Positions 24,522-34,019 of a DNA stretch of 64,000 nucleotides are shown one piece after another. The notes beneath the pieces are model-generated. The model was not told where the DNA came from. It worked only from the letters and a program-made list of their open reading frames with translations, and did no database searches. Position 1 is the first letter of the stretch. Every line of letters starts with the position of its first letter. Source of the DNA: Bradyrhizobium sp. CCGB12 (GTDB lineage: Bacteria > Pseudomonadota > Alphaproteobacteria > Rhizobiales > Xanthobacteraceae); contig NZ_JANADO010000001.1 in the NCBI RefSeq assembly GCF_024199845.1, positions 6,696,001 to 6,760,000 of the forward strand, written 5' to 3'. Both the position numbers and the translations under genes were made by a program.

Positions 24522-25916
24522 TCAGAATCCTCTTGGGGACGGCGCCGACACAACGCCCATCTGTTCCAATGCGTACGCGACGCGCAGCGCGATGTCCTCA
24601 CGCCAGGGCGCGCAAATGATCTGCACGCCGATCGGCAGTGGCTCGAGCGGCACCGGCACCGCGACCACCGGCAGGCCGACGAACGAGATCGGCTGGGTGT
24701 GGATGCCGATATTGGCGCGCACCGGCAGCTCGAGACCGTCGAGAGTGAAGTTCACCTGTCCCAGCCTCGGCGCGGTGCAAGGCGTTGCCGGCGCGAGCAG
24801 CACGTCGACGGATTTGAAGATCTCGGCGAGCTGCGCACGATACCAGCGGCGGAACTTTTGCGCGCGGTCGACCAGCGGCGCCGGCACCATGGCGCCGGCA
24901 ATCAGCCGGTCGCGCACGGCCGGATCGAAATCGTTCGGACGCTTGCGCAGACGATCGAGATGCAGCGAAGCGCCTTCGGTGGTGGTGATGACGTAAGCGG
25001 CGGCGCGGGCGCGCGAAGCCTCGGGGATGTCGACCACTTGCGTCGTACCAAGCGCCTTGGCGACGCGACTGACGGCCTCGACGGCTTCCGGAAACACGTT
25101 CTTCTGGAAGTGTCCGCCGGCGATCGCGATGCGCAGGTCCGAAACCGGATTGGCGAGCAACGGCAGCGTCGGCTCCAGCCCGCGCGTCGTGCAAGCGCCA
25201 TCGTCGGCATCCGGCCCCTGCATCGCGTCATAGGCGAGCGCGAGATCAGTGACGGAGCGCGCGAACGGGCCGAGATGATCGAGGCTTGCCACGAACGGGA
25301 ACGAGCGCGCCCGCGACAGCCGGCCATAGGTCGGCTTCAATCCGAAGATGCCGCAGAAGGACGACGGCACGCGGATCGAGCCATTGGTGTCCGATCCAAG
25401 CGCGATCGGCACCAGCGCGCCGCCGACGGCGCTGCCCGAACCGCCGGAGGAGCCGCCGGTCATCCGCGTCGTATCATGCGGATTGCGCGAGGGGCCGTCA
25501 TGGACGTTCTCGCCGGTGAAGTCATAGGCGTATTCGCCCATGTTGAGTGCGCCGACCAGAACCGCGCCAGCCGCTTCCATGCGCTCGATCAGCGTGGCAT
25601 CGCGCTTGGCAGGAGCGAGGTCGCGATTGATCTTCGAGCCGGCGCGCGTCGGGAGGCCCGCAACATCAAAGAGGTTCTTCACCGCGAAGGGCACGCCGGC
25701 GAGCGGGCCCGCCTCCTTTCCCGCCGCGATGTCGGCATCGATCGCGCGCGCTTTCGCACGGGCGCGATCGGCGGTGACGTCGGTGAAGGAATTGAGGACG
25801 CCGTCGTGCTGCGTGATGCGCGCGAGCGCGGCTTCGGTGGCAGCGAGCGCCGACAATTGACCACCGGCCACCGCTTTCGCGATGTCGGCAGCATTCATCT
25901 CTGGCTTGGTGGTCAT
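24522..25916 (-). CDS. atzE: AtzE-like amidase (1-carboxybiuret hydrolase subunit)
   Basis: Amidase-signature hydrolase of 464 residues. The triad is Lys80 ([12 protein letters not shown]), Ser156 (GGSSGG) and Ser180 (DTNGS). [14 protein letters not shown] and [13 protein letters not shown] are typical of AtzE, which with AtzG removes an amino group from 1-carboxybiuret; HpxY-type oxamate/oxalurate amidases are close relatives. The start at 25916 leaves 7 nt to atzG. The complete AtzG-AtzE-AtzH set in this order supports the call over a generic amidase. Whether the substrate comes from cyanurate, barbiturate or purine ureides is not visible. Confidence 0.85.
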   Translation of the reverse strand: MTTKPEMNAADIAKAVAGGQLSALAATEAALARITQHDGVLNSFTDVTADRARAKARAIDADIAAGKEAGPLAGVPFAVKNLFDVAGLPTRAGSKINRDLAPAKRDATLIERMEAAGAVLVGALNMGEYAYDFTGENVHDGPSRNPHDTTRMTGGSSGGSGSAVGGALVPIALGSDTNGSIRVPSSFCGIFGLKPTYGRLSRARSFPFVASLDHLGPFARSVTDLALAYDAMQGPDADDGACTTRGLEPTLPLLANPVSDLRIAIAGGHFQKNVFPEAVEAVSRVAKALGTTQVVDIPEASRARAAAYVITTTEGASLHLDRLRKRPNDFDPAVRDRLIAGAMVPAPLVDRAQKFRRWYRAQLAEIFKSVDVLLAPATPCTAPRLGQVNFTLDGLELPVRANIGIHTQPISFVGLPVVAVPVPLEPLPIGVQIICAPWREDIALRVAYALEQMGVVSAPSPRGF

Positions 25917-25923
25917 GACGACG

Positions 25924-26103
25924 TCAGGCCGTGAAGATCGGCGCCGGCTCGGTCTCATCCGGCAGCGCGAATTCGTCGACGAGACGGGCAAGCCGCAGCG
26001 AGACTTCGAGGTTGGCTCGCACCGCGGGCCTCCAGGCCTCCTCGACCGGCAGCGCCAGCGCTTGCGATACGGCGTCGATATAGTCGTCCAGGGGTTCGGC
26101 CAT
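25924..26103 (-). CDS. atzG: AtzG-like small subunit (DUF4089)
   Basis: Protein of 59 residues: MAEPLDDYIDAVSQALALP followed by VEEAWRPAVRANLEVSLRLARLV in the helical pattern of AtzG, the small subunit that stabilises and activates AtzE. First intact gene of the operon; start at 26103 matches the usual AtzG length. Confidence 0.8.
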   Translation of the reverse strand: MAEPLDDYIDAVSQALALPVEEAWRPAVRANLEVSLRLARLVDEFALPDETEPAPIFTA

Positions 26104-26118
26104 CACGCTCTCAAACAA

Positions 26119-26337
26119 TCAGTGCACTTTCAGTGTATCTGCCAACGGCGGATGCGGGATCGCCGTCAGCAGCTCCTTGGTGTCGTCGTCCTTGAGTTCG
26201 CGGAGCACCTGCTCGACGATCCATCCCGTCCGCATCACAATGACACGATCGCACCGCAAGCGCATCACATTCAAATCATGCGAGACGAACTGGTGCGGGA
26301 AACGGTCGAGCAGATTGTGCGGCAGTCCGAAGTCCCT
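26119..26337 (-). pseudogene. remnant of an oligopeptide-type ABC transporter ATPase
   Basis: The minus strand encodes DFGLPHNLLDRFPHQ joined directly to FVSHDLNVMRLRCDRVIVM, then GWIVEQVLRELKDDD and TKELLTAIPHPP up to a stop 16 nt before atzG. In intact DppF/DppD-type ATPases the first block precedes LSGGQ and the second follows Walker B. The signature and Walker B region (some 50-60 residues) has therefore been deleted in frame. A second small gap after IVEQ removes the usual GPTE. Upstream, the frame is stopped and no Walker A half is found. This is probably the last gene of a lost importer operon that ran into atzG. Confidence 0.8.
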
Positions 26338-26411
26338 TCAAAAAGTGCGAAAACAACCCCATGCACAGTAGAATGGGATTGATTTCATTGGAGAATATCC
26401 GCCGGATATCC

Positions 26412-26491
26412 GGTCATTGCGAGCGCGGCGAAGCAATCCGGCATCTCTCCGCGGAGACAGTCCGGATAGCTTCGCTGCGCTCGCAATGACG
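26412..26491. repeat. family B palindromic element
   Basis: GTCATTGCGAGCGCGGCGAA at the left and its inverted copy TTCGCTGCGCTCGCAATGAC at the right around TCTCCGCGGAGA. It lies just beyond the break point of the ABC ATPase remnant, between that and the APH-like gene. Apart from these two, 26122-26506 holds no gene. Confidence 0.82.
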
Positions 26492-26506
26492 GGTTCGATG
26501 GAGCGC

Positions 26507-27466
26507 TCACCCCGGCCAGATCAGCTCCTGCAGCGCGACCAGATCCGCCGCCTTCTCCTGCCAGCCCTCGATCCAGATGTGGCTGTTGAGGTCGCTGGCG
26601 CGGTGCAGCAGCATCAGGGCCATCAGGCGGCGCTTGAGCGCGAAATCGAGCTTTGCATAACCAAAGCCCGCGAGCAGGCTGCGCACCCTGCCCGGCCGGC
26701 CCGCCGCCATGAAGGCGCTGGGGCCGAGCAGGTCGTAATCGCGCCATCCCGCCAGGACGTCGCCGAAGTCGAACAGGCCGGCGAGCGACCATTGGCCGTC
26801 ATCGCAGGCGAGCAGAAAGTTCTCCGGAATGTATTCGCCGATCAGGATCACCGGCGGCGCATCCATCGGAATGAGCTTTGCGGCGTCGCGCAGGAGGTCG
26901 TCGAGGCCGGCGAGGAATTTTGGCGCAAGGCCAAGACGCGTGTGCCTGGCCCGGCAACCCAGCATCTGCTGACGCATGAAGTCGTCCCAGCGCGGCTCGA
27001 TCTGCGCGAGCGCTCCGAGTGGCGCGCGCTGCACGGCGGCGATGGTCTCGCCAATCTGGCGCAGGACGCGCTCCTTCTGCGCTTCCGCCAATTGCGGCCA
27101 GACTTCCGAGCCGAGCGTGCCGGCAAGGCGTGTCATGACGAGATAGGGCCAGCCGTCGCGCGTCCCTTCTGCGACGATCTCGGGGATCGGCAGATGAAGC
27201 CGGCCGGCAAGCTGCGTCAGCGACCCGCGCTCGGAGATGAATTGCGCGCGCAGCAGCGGCGGGAAGATCTTCAGGATCAGCTTTTCACCGAGGCCGACGA
27301 CGAGATTGGTGCCGGTCGAAAACACCTGCGGCGAGCTGATATCGAGACCATGGCTGCGCGCGATGTCGAGTGCGATAGGAAGCCATTGCGGGGAAGCGGA
27401 ACGAAAGGCGCGAAAGCTTGCCGCGTCAGCGCAAGCCGGCAATGTTTGCGATGGAGCGATGGTCAT
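26507..27466 (-). CDS. APH/choline-kinase-fold protein with altered catalytic loop
   Basis: Protein of 319 residues with the aminoglycoside phosphotransferase fold. The nucleotide-binding lobe (about 40-130) includes TNLVVGLGEKLILKIFPP with the likely ATP-contacting Lys. The C-terminal lobe has LFDFGDVLAGWRDYDLLG, the metal-binding DFG-like motif. The catalytic loop, normally HxDxxxxN, reads LIGEYIPENFLL, so the Brenner His-x-Asp is replaced by Gly-Glu. It may be an atypical kinase using Glu, or a non-catalytic binder. ATG at 27466 chosen; an upstream TTG at 27499 is possible. Transcribed alone. Confidence 0.75.
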   Translation of the reverse strand: MTIAPSQTLPACADAASFRAFRSASPQWLPIALDIARSHGLDISSPQVFSTGTNLVVGLGEKLILKIFPPLLRAQFISERGSLTQLAGRLHLPIPEIVAEGTRDGWPYLVMTRLAGTLGSEVWPQLAEAQKERVLRQIGETIAAVQRAPLGALAQIEPRWDDFMRQQMLGCRARHTRLGLAPKFLAGLDDLLRDAAKLIPMDAPPVILIGEYIPENFLLACDDGQWSLAGLFDFGDVLAGWRDYDLLGPSAFMAAGRPGRVRSLLAGFGYAKLDFALKRRLMALMLLHRASDLNSHIWIEGWQEKAADLVALQELIWPG

Positions 27467-27510
27467 TCGCGTGCTTTTGATTGTTCCGGTCCGCGTCAAG
27501 AAGACGGTGC

Positions 27511-27631
27511 ACCTCTCCCGCTTGCGGGAGAGGTCGCGCCGAAGGCGCGGGTGAGGGTTCTCTCCTCTAGGGGATTGTCCCGTTGCGGAGACACCCTCTC
27601 CCCAACCCTCCCCCGCAAGCGGGGGAGGGAG
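27511..27631. repeat. family A palindromic element
   Basis: ACCTCTCCCGCTTGCGGGAG hairpin at the left, GTGAGGGTTCTCTCC in the middle, and CCCCCGCAAGCGGGGGAGGG hairpin at the right. It lies between two genes on the minus strand and could separate their transcripts. Confidence 0.85.
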
Positions 27632-27673
27632 CGCACCGCGGTTGCGGCTGCAGTGATATCCGATCGCGGCATA

Positions 27674-28996
27674 CTACCGGTCCGGGCTGGCGCGCTCGAA
27701 CTGGCGCAGCAGCTTGTTGCCGCGCTCGACGGCGGAATCGAGCGCGTCTTGCGCGCTCTTCTGGCCGGAAAAGGCCTGCTCCAGCTCGTCCTCGATCGCA
27801 CCGCGGATCAGCACGAAAGAGCCGAGCCGGATGCCCTTCGAATTCTCAGTCGGCGGATTGAGCGTGATCTCCTCGAACGAGATCGCCGAGCCCGGATTGC
27901 GTTCGTAGAATCCCTGCGCGCGCGTCAGCTCGAAGGCGGCGCGGGTGATCGGCAGGTACCCGGTGTTCTGATGCCAGGCAGCCTGAACGCCGGGCTGCGA
28001 CAGATAGGCGAAGAACCGCGCCACGCCCTTGTATTCCTCGCGCGGCCGGTCGCGCAGCACCCAGAGCGTGGCTCCGCCGATGATCGAATTCTGCGGCGCG
28101 CCCTTCACGTCGGGCCAGTACGGCATGATGCCGTAGCCGATCTCGAATTTCGAATTCGCCTTGATGTCGGCGCGCGTCGCCGAGGAGCCGATGAAGATGC
28201 CGCATTCGCCTTTCTGGAAGCGCGGTTCGGCCGACTGCCCGCGGCCGCTATAGTCGAACAGCTTGGTCTTCTGCCACTCCCTGAGCGCTGCGATGTGGTG
28301 CACGAGAGACGGGTTGTTGATGGTCAATTCCGCATCCAGCCCGGCAAAGCCGTTCGCCCGCGTCGCCAGCGGCAGATTGTGGAAGGCGGAGAAATTCTCG
28401 ACATGGATCCAGGACGGCCAGGACGTGGTGAAGCCGCAGGCGGCGCCACGCTCGCGCAGGCGCTTTGCGGCGGCGCCCAATTCCGGCCAGGTCTTCGGCG
28501 GCGTCTCCGGATCGAGGCCCGCATCGCGGAACATGGTCTTGTTGTAATAGAGGATCGGCGTCGAGGAGTTGAACGGGAACGACAACAGATTGCCGGCCGC
28601 ATCGGTGTAGTAGCCGGACACGGCGGGAAGGTAATCGCCCAGCGAGAATGGTTCGCCCTGGTCCCGCATCAGGCTGAACACCGGATAGATCGCGCCCTTG
28701 GCCGCGGTCATGGTGGCGGTGGCGACCTCGTTGACCTGGACGATCGCCGGCTGGCTGCGCGAGCGGAAGGCGAAGATCGCCGCCGTCACCGTCTCGGTGT
28801 AGTTGCCCTTGTAAGCAGGCACGATGCGGTAGTCGGATTGCGAGGCGTTGAAGTCGGCGGCGAGCTTGTCGAGCTGCCGGCCGAGCTCGCCGGACATGGC
28901 GTGCCACCAGGCGATCTCGGTTGCTGCCTGCGCCTTCGAGATGAAGGTGAGGGCCGCGACGGCGGCAAGGACCGGCAAAAGGCGCAATGTTGACAT
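27674..28996 (-). CDS. UgpB-like ABC transporter solute-binding protein
   Basis: Periplasmic binding protein of 440 residues in the SBP_bac_1 family, with a signal peptide ending near KAQA (residue ~24). ATEIAWWHAMSGELGRQLDKLAADFN, PAIVQVNEVATATM and LPFNSST-like FPFNSSTPILYYNK segments match UgpB, which binds sn-glycerol-3-phosphate or glycerophosphodiesters. ugpA, ugpE and ugpC are not adjacent, so it is either an orphan receptor or split from its transporter. ATG at 28996 was chosen because it gives a proper signal peptide. Confidence 0.88.
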   Translation of the reverse strand: MSTLRLLPVLAAVAALTFISKAQAATEIAWWHAMSGELGRQLDKLAADFNASQSDYRIVPAYKGNYTETVTAAIFAFRSRSQPAIVQVNEVATATMTAAKGAIYPVFSLMRDQGEPFSLGDYLPAVSGYYTDAAGNLLSFPFNSSTPILYYNKTMFRDAGLDPETPPKTWPELGAAAKRLRERGAACGFTTSWPSWIHVENFSAFHNLPLATRANGFAGLDAELTINNPSLVHHIAALREWQKTKLFDYSGRGQSAEPRFQKGECGIFIGSSATRADIKANSKFEIGYGIMPYWPDVKGAPQNSIIGGATLWVLRDRPREEYKGVARFFAYLSQPGVQAAWHQNTGYLPITRAAFELTRAQGFYERNPGSAISFEEITLNPPTENSKGIRLGSFVLIRGAIEDELEQAFSGQKSAQDALDSAVERGNKLLRQFERASPDR

Positions 28997-29199
28997 CACG
29001 ATGGCTCTTCCCACCTGGCGCGCCAAACGGCGTCCCCCTGCTTAAGGCGCGGCATTTGCGGTTTCAACCGGGAATGCGCGCCGGCCGCGCCGCACAATCG
29101 GCCCCCGGGCGCGGCGCGGGGTGGCCTTCCCTTAACCATTTGCTAGATTGCGTTGAACCTTTTCCTTCCGCCATAGACTCCACCACTGAGGGGTTGAGT

Positions 29200-30195
29200 G
29201 TGCCAGTGCTGAGCCGTGCCGAATTCTCGCGGTCCGGGGTGATCTTCGTCGCGCTTCTGCTTGCCGTCTGTACGACGGGCGCCGTCGCACGCGAATTTCG
29301 CGCCGCCGACACCCAGACCGAGGACTATCCGACCGTCCAGGCGCTGCGCTACATGGGCGCCCTGATCGCCGAGCGCACCGGCGGCCGGCACGAAATAAAG
29401 GTTTTCCACTCTCGCCAGCTTGGTGAGGAAAAGGAGACCATCGAGCAGACCCGGGCCGGCGCCATCGACCTCAACCGGACCAACGTGGCGCTGATCGGCA
29501 ATTTCGTCCCGGCGATGAACGTGCTCGCCATGCCGTTCCTGTTTCGGTCCATCGAGCACATGCAGAAGGTGCTGGACGGGCCGATCGGCAGCGAGATCCT
29601 GAATAGTTTCCAGCCCTATGGCTTCGTCGGGCTCGCCTTCTACGATTCCGGCGCGCGCTCGATCTACAACGGCGTCCGTCCCGTGAAGACCGTCGCCGAT
29701 CTCAAGGGATTGCGGATCCGGGTGCAGCAGTCGGAGTTGATGAGCCAGATGATGCGTTCGCTCGGCGCCGAACCGGTGGAGCTGCCTTACGGGCAGGTGC
29801 TCACCGGGCTCGCCAACCATCTGATCGACGGCGCCGAAAACAACTGGCCATCCTTCGTGACGACAGACCATTACAAACATGCCGGCCATTACACGCTCAC
29901 CGAGCACACGATGAGCCCGGAAGTGCTGGTGATCTCGCTTAAGGCCTGGAAAAGCCTCTCGGCGGAGGAGCAGACGATCTTCAGGGAGGCCGCGCAGCGC
30001 TCCAGCCGCTTCATGCGCGAGAAATGGCGCGACCTCGAGGAGCAGTCGCAGCGCAAGGCCCAGGACGCGGGCGTCACCATCGTCAAGGACATCGACCACA
30101 AGTCGTTCGAGGAAGCGATGGCTCCGATCTATGCCAAGGCCGCACGCGATCCGGCCGCCGCCGCGCTGATCGAACGCATTCGCAAGGTGGAGTGA
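29200..30195 (+). CDS. TRAP transporter solute-binding protein (DctP family)
   Basis: Periplasmic binding protein of 331 residues. A hydrophobic signal segment (FVALLLAVCTTGAVA) precedes the mature start REFRAADTQTEDYP. DctP hallmarks include GRHEIKVFHSRQLGEEKETIEQ, MPFLFRSIEHM, and DLKGLRIRVQQS with the carboxylate-binding Arg. The GTG at 29200 has GAGGGG 6 nt upstream. No dctQ or dctM permease follows; instead the next three genes encode two histidine kinases and a response regulator, 6 nt away. I infer that the protein presents an organic acid to the sensor kinase rather than to a transporter. Confidence 0.85.
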   Translation: MPVLSRAEFSRSGVIFVALLLAVCTTGAVAREFRAADTQTEDYPTVQALRYMGALIAERTGGRHEIKVFHSRQLGEEKETIEQTRAGAIDLNRTNVALIGNFVPAMNVLAMPFLFRSIEHMQKVLDGPIGSEILNSFQPYGFVGLAFYDSGARSIYNGVRPVKTVADLKGLRIRVQQSELMSQMMRSLGAEPVELPYGQVLTGLANHLIDGAENNWPSFVTTDHYKHAGHYTLTEHTMSPEVLVISLKAWKSLSAEEQTIFREAAQRSSRFMREKWRDLEEQSQRKAQDAGVTIVKDIDHKSFEEAMAPIYAKAARDPAAAALIERIRKVE

Positions 30196-30201
30196 GCCCC
30201 C

Positions 30202-32277
30202 TTGCCCGCGCCCGGACATAGCGAGCACACCGACGGGCCGGCCGGCCCGGTTGGGCGACTGCGCGCGCGACTCGTCGGCGTGCTGCGGGCGGTGCCGATC
30301 CGCTGGCGCATCCTGTCGATCGCGGCGCTGAACTCCGCCGTGGTGGTGGTGCTGGTGGCGATGATCTGGAACGGCGCGCAGGTCCTGGGCTCGGCCTGGG
30401 ACGACGTGCGCCAGGTGCGAGAATCCGACCGGATCCTGGCGCTACTCGAAAGCGAGACCGGGCGGCTGCAGAATCTGATCCACCGCTACATCAACCAGCC
30501 GAGCCCGGATCTGTTCGCCGAGATCCTGCTGCTGCGCGAGGCGGTGCTGGGCACGCTCACCAACCGCGCCACCAAGGATCCGATGCTGTCAGGCTCGGTC
30601 GAGGAGCTCGAACGCACAACCGACCGCTTCCTCAACGGCTTTGGCGAGCTGCGCGGCGTGCAGGCCACCATCGCCAAGACCTATGAGGAGCAGGTGCAGG
30701 GGCCGGCCAGGGACATGGCGGGGCTGTATTCCATCATCGAAGGCGCCACCGGCCATCGCGACGCGCTGATCTGGCCGTCGCTGGGAAAATCCCGCGAGGC
30801 CTTCACCGCGATGCTGGTCGCGGCCAATTCCTATTATCTGTCGCAGTCAGCGGGCGCCGCCGACGACGCGCGCCGCAACACCGAGACGATCGAGAAGACC
30901 ATTCCCGTGATGATCGATCTCGCCGACAACGACCTCCAGCGCATGGCGCTGCAGCGGCTCGGGGCCCGCACCACCGCGCTGCGCGAGGGCTTTGCAAAGC
31001 TCTCCGAGCAGCTGATGAGCCGCACCGAGCTGTTGCGCAACACCATCGACGCCAGCCAGGCCGAGGCGATCGGCGCCATCGACGATCTCTCGACCAAGAT
31101 GCGAAAGCGCGAGCAGAAAGCGCAGGAAACCTTCGACCGCACGCTGGCCGACATATCCCGCCGTGTCCTCTCCATTGCGGTGATCTTCCTCGGCATCATC
31201 CTCAGCGCCGGCGTGCTGATCGCGCTGTCGATCCGCCTGCCGCTGCAGCAGATCATGACGGCGATGCGCGCGATCACGCTCGGTGATCTCGACCGCGAGG
31301 TGCAGGGCACCAAGGCACGCGACGAGGTCGGGGCGATGGCACGCGCGGTCGAGGTATTCCGCGAGAACGCGATCGCCAAGCGCGAGACCGAGGACGAGCT
31401 GCGCGCCTCCAAGGAAAAAGCCGAGAGCGCGCTGCTCGAGCTCAACACCGCACAGCAGAATCTGATCGACGCCGAACGGCTTGCCGCACTTGGCGGCCTG
31501 GTTGCCGGCGTTGCGCACGAGGTCAACAACCCGATCGGTATCAGCCTGACCGTCGCCTCGAGCTTTGCCCGGCGCAGCGAGATCTTCGAGGCCCAGCTCA
31601 AGGGCGATGGGGCCTTACGCCGCTCGCAGCTGGAGGAATTCGTGCAGGCCTCGCGCGACGCCTCGCAGCAGCTCGTCGCCAACCTCCAGCGCGCCGGCGA
31701 GCTGATCCAGTCGTTCAAGCAGGTCGCGGTCGACCGCTCCCATGCCGAGCGGCGGCAGTTCTCGCTCAGCGAAGCCACCGACCAGATCATCGCCAGCCTG
31801 CGCCCGGTGCTGAAGCGCTCGCCGATCACGCTTCAGGTCGACGTACCCGAGGGGCTCCTGCTCGACGGCTATCCCGGCTCCTACGGCCAGATCCTGACCA
31901 ACCTGTTCCTGAACGCCGCCAACCACGCCTTCGCCGACGGCCGCGCCGGCACGATCGCGATCTCGGCACGGCCGCGCGGGGCCGACGACATCGAGATCAG
32001 CTTCGCCGATGACGGGGCCGGCATGACCCCCGACGTGCAGCGCCAGGCCTTTGACCCTTTCTTTACCACCCGGCGCAATGAAGGCGGCACGGGACTTGGC
32101 CTGCATATCGTCTATAACCTCGTGACCCAGCAGCTCGGCGGCCGCATGATGCTGGAATCCAAGCTGGGACAAGGCACGACTTTTCGCATTATCATGCCCC
32201 GCATCGCCAAGGGCGCACAAAGCACAGAAAGTGACGGGACTTCTCAATGGCCGAACAGGACGATGTCCTCCACCTGA
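30202..32277 (+). CDS. membrane sensor histidine kinase
   Basis: Sensor kinase of 691 residues. TM1 is at about 37-58 (ILSIAALNSAVVVVLVAM) and TM2 at about 325-348 (VLSIAVIFLGIILSAGVLIAL). They bracket a ~265-residue periplasmic helical domain with no Cys. A HAMP domain (IRLPLQQIMTAMRAITLGD) and a coiled coil follow. HisKA carries the phospho-acceptor in VAGVAHEVNNP (His near 439), then HATPase with N box NLFLNAANHAF, G1 DDGAGM and G2 GGTGLGLHIVYNL. The TTG at 30202, with GGTGGAG 8 nt before it, is the likely start. It overlaps the next gene by 31 nt, so both are co-translated. The large periplasmic domain is the expected docking face for the DctP-like protein. Confidence 0.88.
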   Translation: MPAPGHSEHTDGPAGPVGRLRARLVGVLRAVPIRWRILSIAALNSAVVVVLVAMIWNGAQVLGSAWDDVRQVRESDRILALLESETGRLQNLIHRYINQPSPDLFAEILLLREAVLGTLTNRATKDPMLSGSVEELERTTDRFLNGFGELRGVQATIAKTYEEQVQGPARDMAGLYSIIEGATGHRDALIWPSLGKSREAFTAMLVAANSYYLSQSAGAADDARRNTETIEKTIPVMIDLADNDLQRMALQRLGARTTALREGFAKLSEQLMSRTELLRNTIDASQAEAIGAIDDLSTKMRKREQKAQETFDRTLADISRRVLSIAVIFLGIILSAGVLIALSIRLPLQQIMTAMRAITLGDLDREVQGTKARDEVGAMARAVEVFRENAIAKRETEDELRASKEKAESALLELNTAQQNLIDAERLAALGGLVAGVAHEVNNPIGISLTVASSFARRSEIFEAQLKGDGALRRSQLEEFVQASRDASQQLVANLQRAGELIQSFKQVAVDRSHAERRQFSLSEATDQIIASLRPVLKRSPITLQVDVPEGLLLDGYPGSYGQILTNLFLNAANHAFADGRAGTIAISARPRGADDIEISFADDGAGMTPDVQRQAFDPFFTTRRNEGGTGLGLHIVYNLVTQQLGGRMMLESKLGQGTTFRIIMPRIAKGAQSTESDGTSQWPNRTMSST

Positions 32278-33995
32278 TCGACGACACCGGTGCCGCGTCG
32301 GAGGACGCCAACGCCCGGAAATGGAAGATCGCCGTCATCGACGACGATCCGGCCGTGCATGACGGCACGCGTTTTGCGCTCTCGGATTACAGCTTGAACG
32401 GCCAGAGCCTGGAGATCCTGTCGGCCTATTCCGCGGCGGAAGGTCGCAAGCTGATGGTCGAGCACGGCGACATCGCCGCCGTGCTGCTCGACGTCATCAT
32501 GGAGACCGACGTCGCCGGCCTCGAGCTCGTCGAGTTCATCCGAAACGAGATCAAGAACGAGACCGTGCGTATCATCCTGCGCACCGGCCAGCCCGGCCAG
32601 GCGCCCGAGCGGCGCGTGATCGTGCAGTACGACATCAACGACTACAAGGCCAAGACCGAGCTCACCGCCGACAAGCTGTTCACCTCGTTGACCGCGGCGC
32701 TGCGCTCCTATCAGCAGCTCGAGCGCATGGTGCAGACGCGGCGCGGCCTGGAGATCATCATCGACGCGGCCTCGACGCTGTACGACTTCAAGTCGATGCA
32801 GCGGCTCGCCGAGGGCGTGCTGACCCAGCTCGCCTCGCTGCTCAACGTCGATTGCGCCGGTATCCTGGTCTTGCGCGACAATGGCGGCGGCATCGACCCC
32901 GAGCTTTCGGTGCTCGCCGGCAGCGGCTGCTACAGCCGCTTCATCGGCACCACCACGTCGAAAGCGCTCGACCCCGATCTGCGCGAGATGGTGGAAGCCG
33001 CCTTCCAGCGCCGCAAGAACGAATTCGCCGACCACCGCAGCGTGATTTATTTGCGCACCGGAAGCGGCCGCGAGGTGGTGGTGCTGCTCCAGGCCGAGCG
33101 CGAGCTGTCCGAGACCGACCGCTCGCTGGTCGAGATCTTCTCCAGCCGGCTCTCGATCGCCTTCGACAACGTCATCCTCTATCAGCAGCTCCAGGATGCC
33201 AACACGCAGCTGGAAGACCGCGTCGCCCAGCGCACCCGCGCGCTGATGCAGGCCAATCGCCGCCTGTCGGCGCAATGGCTGCGGCTGCAGCGCGCCAACG
33301 GCTTCAAGAACGAGATTCTCGGCACCGTCGCGCACGACCTGAAGAACCCGCTCGGCGTCATCCTCGGCCGTACCGAGATGCTGAAAGAGCTGATCTCGAC
33401 CGGTGCCTCGGAAAACGGCGTCGTCGCCCAGGTCGACCACATCCGCGACGCCACCAAGCGGCTGACCACGATGGTCGATCATCTGATCTCGGACGCGATG
33501 GCCGATGCCTTCGACATCACCATCCGTCGCGAGCCGGTCGACGTCGCCGTCCTGGCCAAGGAGGTCGCCGACGCCAATCAGCCGCTCGCCGTCAACAAGC
33601 AGCAGACGATCAGCGTCACCGCGCCGCCGAACATCGTCACCATGTGCGACACCGACCGCATCCGCGAGGCGATCGACAACCTCATCAGCAACGCGATCAA
33701 GTACTCGCCGATCGGCGGCAAGATCGGCGTCGCCGTGACCCATGAGGGCCGCGACACCGTCGTCCGCGTCAGCGACGAGGGCGCCGGCCTGTCGCCGGAG
33801 GATCTCGGCCGCCTGTTCGGCCGGTTCCAGCGGCTCTCCGCAAAGCCGACTGCAGGCGAGAGCTCGACGGGGCTTGGGTTGTCCATCGTCAAGCGTATCA
33901 TCGACATGCATGGCGGCGAGGTGACTGCCGACAGCGACGGCCCCGGCAAGGGCTCGACCTTCACCATCACCCTGCCCGCGACCGAAGTGCCGTGA
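32247..33995 (+). CDS. REC-DUF3369-histidine kinase hybrid
   Basis: Cytoplasmic protein of 582 residues. The N-terminal receiver domain (about 27-150) has acidic pocket IDDD and phospho-acceptor Asp82 in LLDVIME. A DUF3369/GAF-like domain (about 170-320) is followed by a coiled coil (QLEDRVAQRTRALMQANRRL). HisKA has His363 in GTVAHDLKNPLG, and HATPase has DNLISNAIKYSP, SDEGAGLS and SSTGLGLSIVKRI. It can both receive phosphate and act as a kinase, a middle relay between the membrane kinase and the OmpR-type regulator that follows 25 nt later. Confidence 0.9.
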   Translation: MAEQDDVLHLIDDTGAASEDANARKWKIAVIDDDPAVHDGTRFALSDYSLNGQSLEILSAYSAAEGRKLMVEHGDIAAVLLDVIMETDVAGLELVEFIRNEIKNETVRIILRTGQPGQAPERRVIVQYDINDYKAKTELTADKLFTSLTAALRSYQQLERMVQTRRGLEIIIDAASTLYDFKSMQRLAEGVLTQLASLLNVDCAGILVLRDNGGGIDPELSVLAGSGCYSRFIGTTTSKALDPDLREMVEAAFQRRKNEFADHRSVIYLRTGSGREVVVLLQAERELSETDRSLVEIFSSRLSIAFDNVILYQQLQDANTQLEDRVAQRTRALMQANRRLSAQWLRLQRANGFKNEILGTVAHDLKNPLGVILGRTEMLKELISTGASENGVVAQVDHIRDATKRLTTMVDHLISDAMADAFDITIRREPVDVAVLAKEVADANQPLAVNKQQTISVTAPPNIVTMCDTDRIREAIDNLISNAIKYSPIGGKIGVAVTHEGRDTVVRVSDEGAGLSPEDLGRLFGRFQRLSAKPTAGESSTGLGLSIVKRIIDMHGGEVTADSDGPGKGSTFTITLPATEVP

Positions 33996-34019
33996 TTTCA
34001 GTACCGAGATCTGAGTGAC

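Noticed and set aside
29027..29199. Possible small gene between the UgpB-like and DctP-like genes.
   Set aside because: No conserved start with ribosome-binding site other than that of DctP; region fits a divergent promoter.
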